From a virus: a stretch of 33,853 bases of DNA. Positions within the stretch are counted from its first letter, which is position 1. The number at the start of each line of letters is the position of its first letter. Below, one piece after another: positions 33,291-33,853 of this stretch. The notes below the pieces were generated by a model. The model searched no databases, was not told the DNA's origin, and was given only the letters and a program-made list of their open reading frames with translations. The stretch lies in IMG/VR virus record IMGVR_UViG_3300044609_001707, positions 1-33,853 of that record; one strand, written 5' to 3'. Both the position numbers and the translations under genes were made by a program.

Positions 33291-33853
33291 TCATATTATT
33301 TTTCCCGTTGGGACATTGAACCTAAATGATGGGAAAGATAGCTTTGGTTTTGTTGCTCTAATTCTATCATCGATTTTTACGGTCAATGTTTCACTCTTTT
33401 GATTGTCAACGTTGATAAACTGAAATTTGTAAGAACCATTTGATTGATTCGTTGACAAAACACGATGCGCCCTATTGTGTTCATCCTCAATTTGATAAAA
33501 TTGTGGCGTAAAGTAAAGAAACATTCTTTTTGTATATGAGCCGTTTATGTGCGCAGAATTAACAAATCCTGCACCTTCAAGGTACAAATTTGGATATTGT
33601 TTGGGCGCACCACTGTGACTGATCAATTTTTTTGTTAATTGGTTTTTGAATATGTCAAAACTTAATTCATATTGAGGACCATAACCTGATGTTAATCCAT
33701 GAGCATCGATGGAACATATCGTGTATATGTAACTTGAATTTTTTACAAAATCATCATCAATGTAAAAAGTAACAGGATTATTAACGTATTCAACAAGGCG
33801 TGACGTTGGTTTTTCATTAAAGCTAGATTTTACTATTGAATCATCAAAATCAT
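33291..33853 (-). CDS. Virion protein, C-terminal part (cut by window end)
   Basis: The frame stays open from its stop at 33291 to the last base of the window, so this is the C-terminal 186 residues of a longer protein; an internal TTG at 33626 is not the true start. Visible parts are FYIDDDFVKNSSYIYTICSI, DAHGLTSGYGPQYELSFDIF and KKLISHSGAPKQYPNLYLEG, followed by FLYFTPQFYQIEDEHNRAHR. The first part resembles a fibronectin-type III-like strand arrangement (YIYTICSIDAHGL). This sequence type occurs in phage virion proteins of unknown role. The context supports a baseplate or tail component. Confidence 0.7.
   Translation of the reverse strand, partial: DFDDSIVKSSFNEKPTSRLVEYVNNPVTFYIDDDFVKNSSYIYTICSIDAHGLTSGYGPQYELSFDIFKNQLTKKLISHSGAPKQYPNLYLEGAGFVNSAHINGSYTKRMFLYFTPQFYQIEDEHNRAHRVLSTNQSNGSYKFQFINVDNQKSETLTVKIDDRIRATKPKLSFPSFRFNVPTGKII

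Noticed and set aside
33291-33626. A complete 111-residue gene starting at a TTG
   Set aside because: The same frame stays open to the window edge, so this is the end of a longer gene.

Overview
The window is a piece of a tailed-phage (Caudoviricetes) genome with a T4-like, contractile-tail style head module. The evidence is a gp23-type major capsid protein, a gp21-type prohead protease, a gp20-type portal, a gp17-type large terminase, a gp4-type head-completion nuclease, a DnaG-type primase and a gp47/gp46 (Mre11/Rad50) recombination pair, plus many virion and fibre proteins. The gene content does not identify the host. Genes are tightly packed, often with 1-8 base start/stop overlaps. Nearly everything is read on the minus strand; the exceptions are two genes at the left edge and one gene near 9.6-10.1 kb. 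I saw no tRNA, rRNA, CRISPR array, integrase or transposase.

Layout from left to right. 1-1029 (+): the 3' end of a fibre-like gene, a strong terminator and an unrecognised charged protein. 1035-7695 (-): a collagen-like tail fibre, a 1435-residue virion protein and a 272-residue partner protein. 7812-9541 (-): four small unrecognised genes, one with a very acidic Asp/His-rich core, bounded by a terminator and preceded by a plausible promoter. 9602-10832: an accessory pocket with a conserved plus-strand gene, a cysteine-cluster protein and an HNH nuclease. 10915-20068 (-): the head block, which in transcription order runs portal, an uncharacterised 285-residue protein, protease, two small proteins, two tandem paralogous proteins, acidic scaffold-like protein and major capsid protein, and ends at a strong terminator. 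This matches the T4 order 20-67/68-21-22-23 with extra genes added. 20151-22515 (-): a small protein with a leader-like N-terminus, the large terminase and a small protein of unknown role. 22551-28155 (-): DNA metabolism genes: a zinc-ribbon protein, a single-chain Mre11-Rad50 fusion, primase, a ParB-like protein and a RuvC-like resolvase. 28198-33853 (-): the head-completion nuclease and a set of virion or baseplate proteins, the last cut by the window edge.

How the genes work together. Portal, scaffold and capsid protein would build the prohead. The protease would then cut after Glu at hydrophobic-x-Glu sites. Candidate Glu-Ser sites recur in the capsid protein, scaffold, portal tail and both paralogous proteins. 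Terminase would then fill the head, and the gp4-like nuclease and RuvC-like resolvase would clean up branched or broken DNA ends. Several small proteins share a short hydrophobic/charged N-terminal helix ending in a hydrophobic-x-Glu site, resembling T4 capsid-targeting leaders. If so, this phage packages a set of internal proteins, including a ParB-like one. That, the single-chain Mre11-Rad50 and the tandem LGES proteins are the most interesting points.
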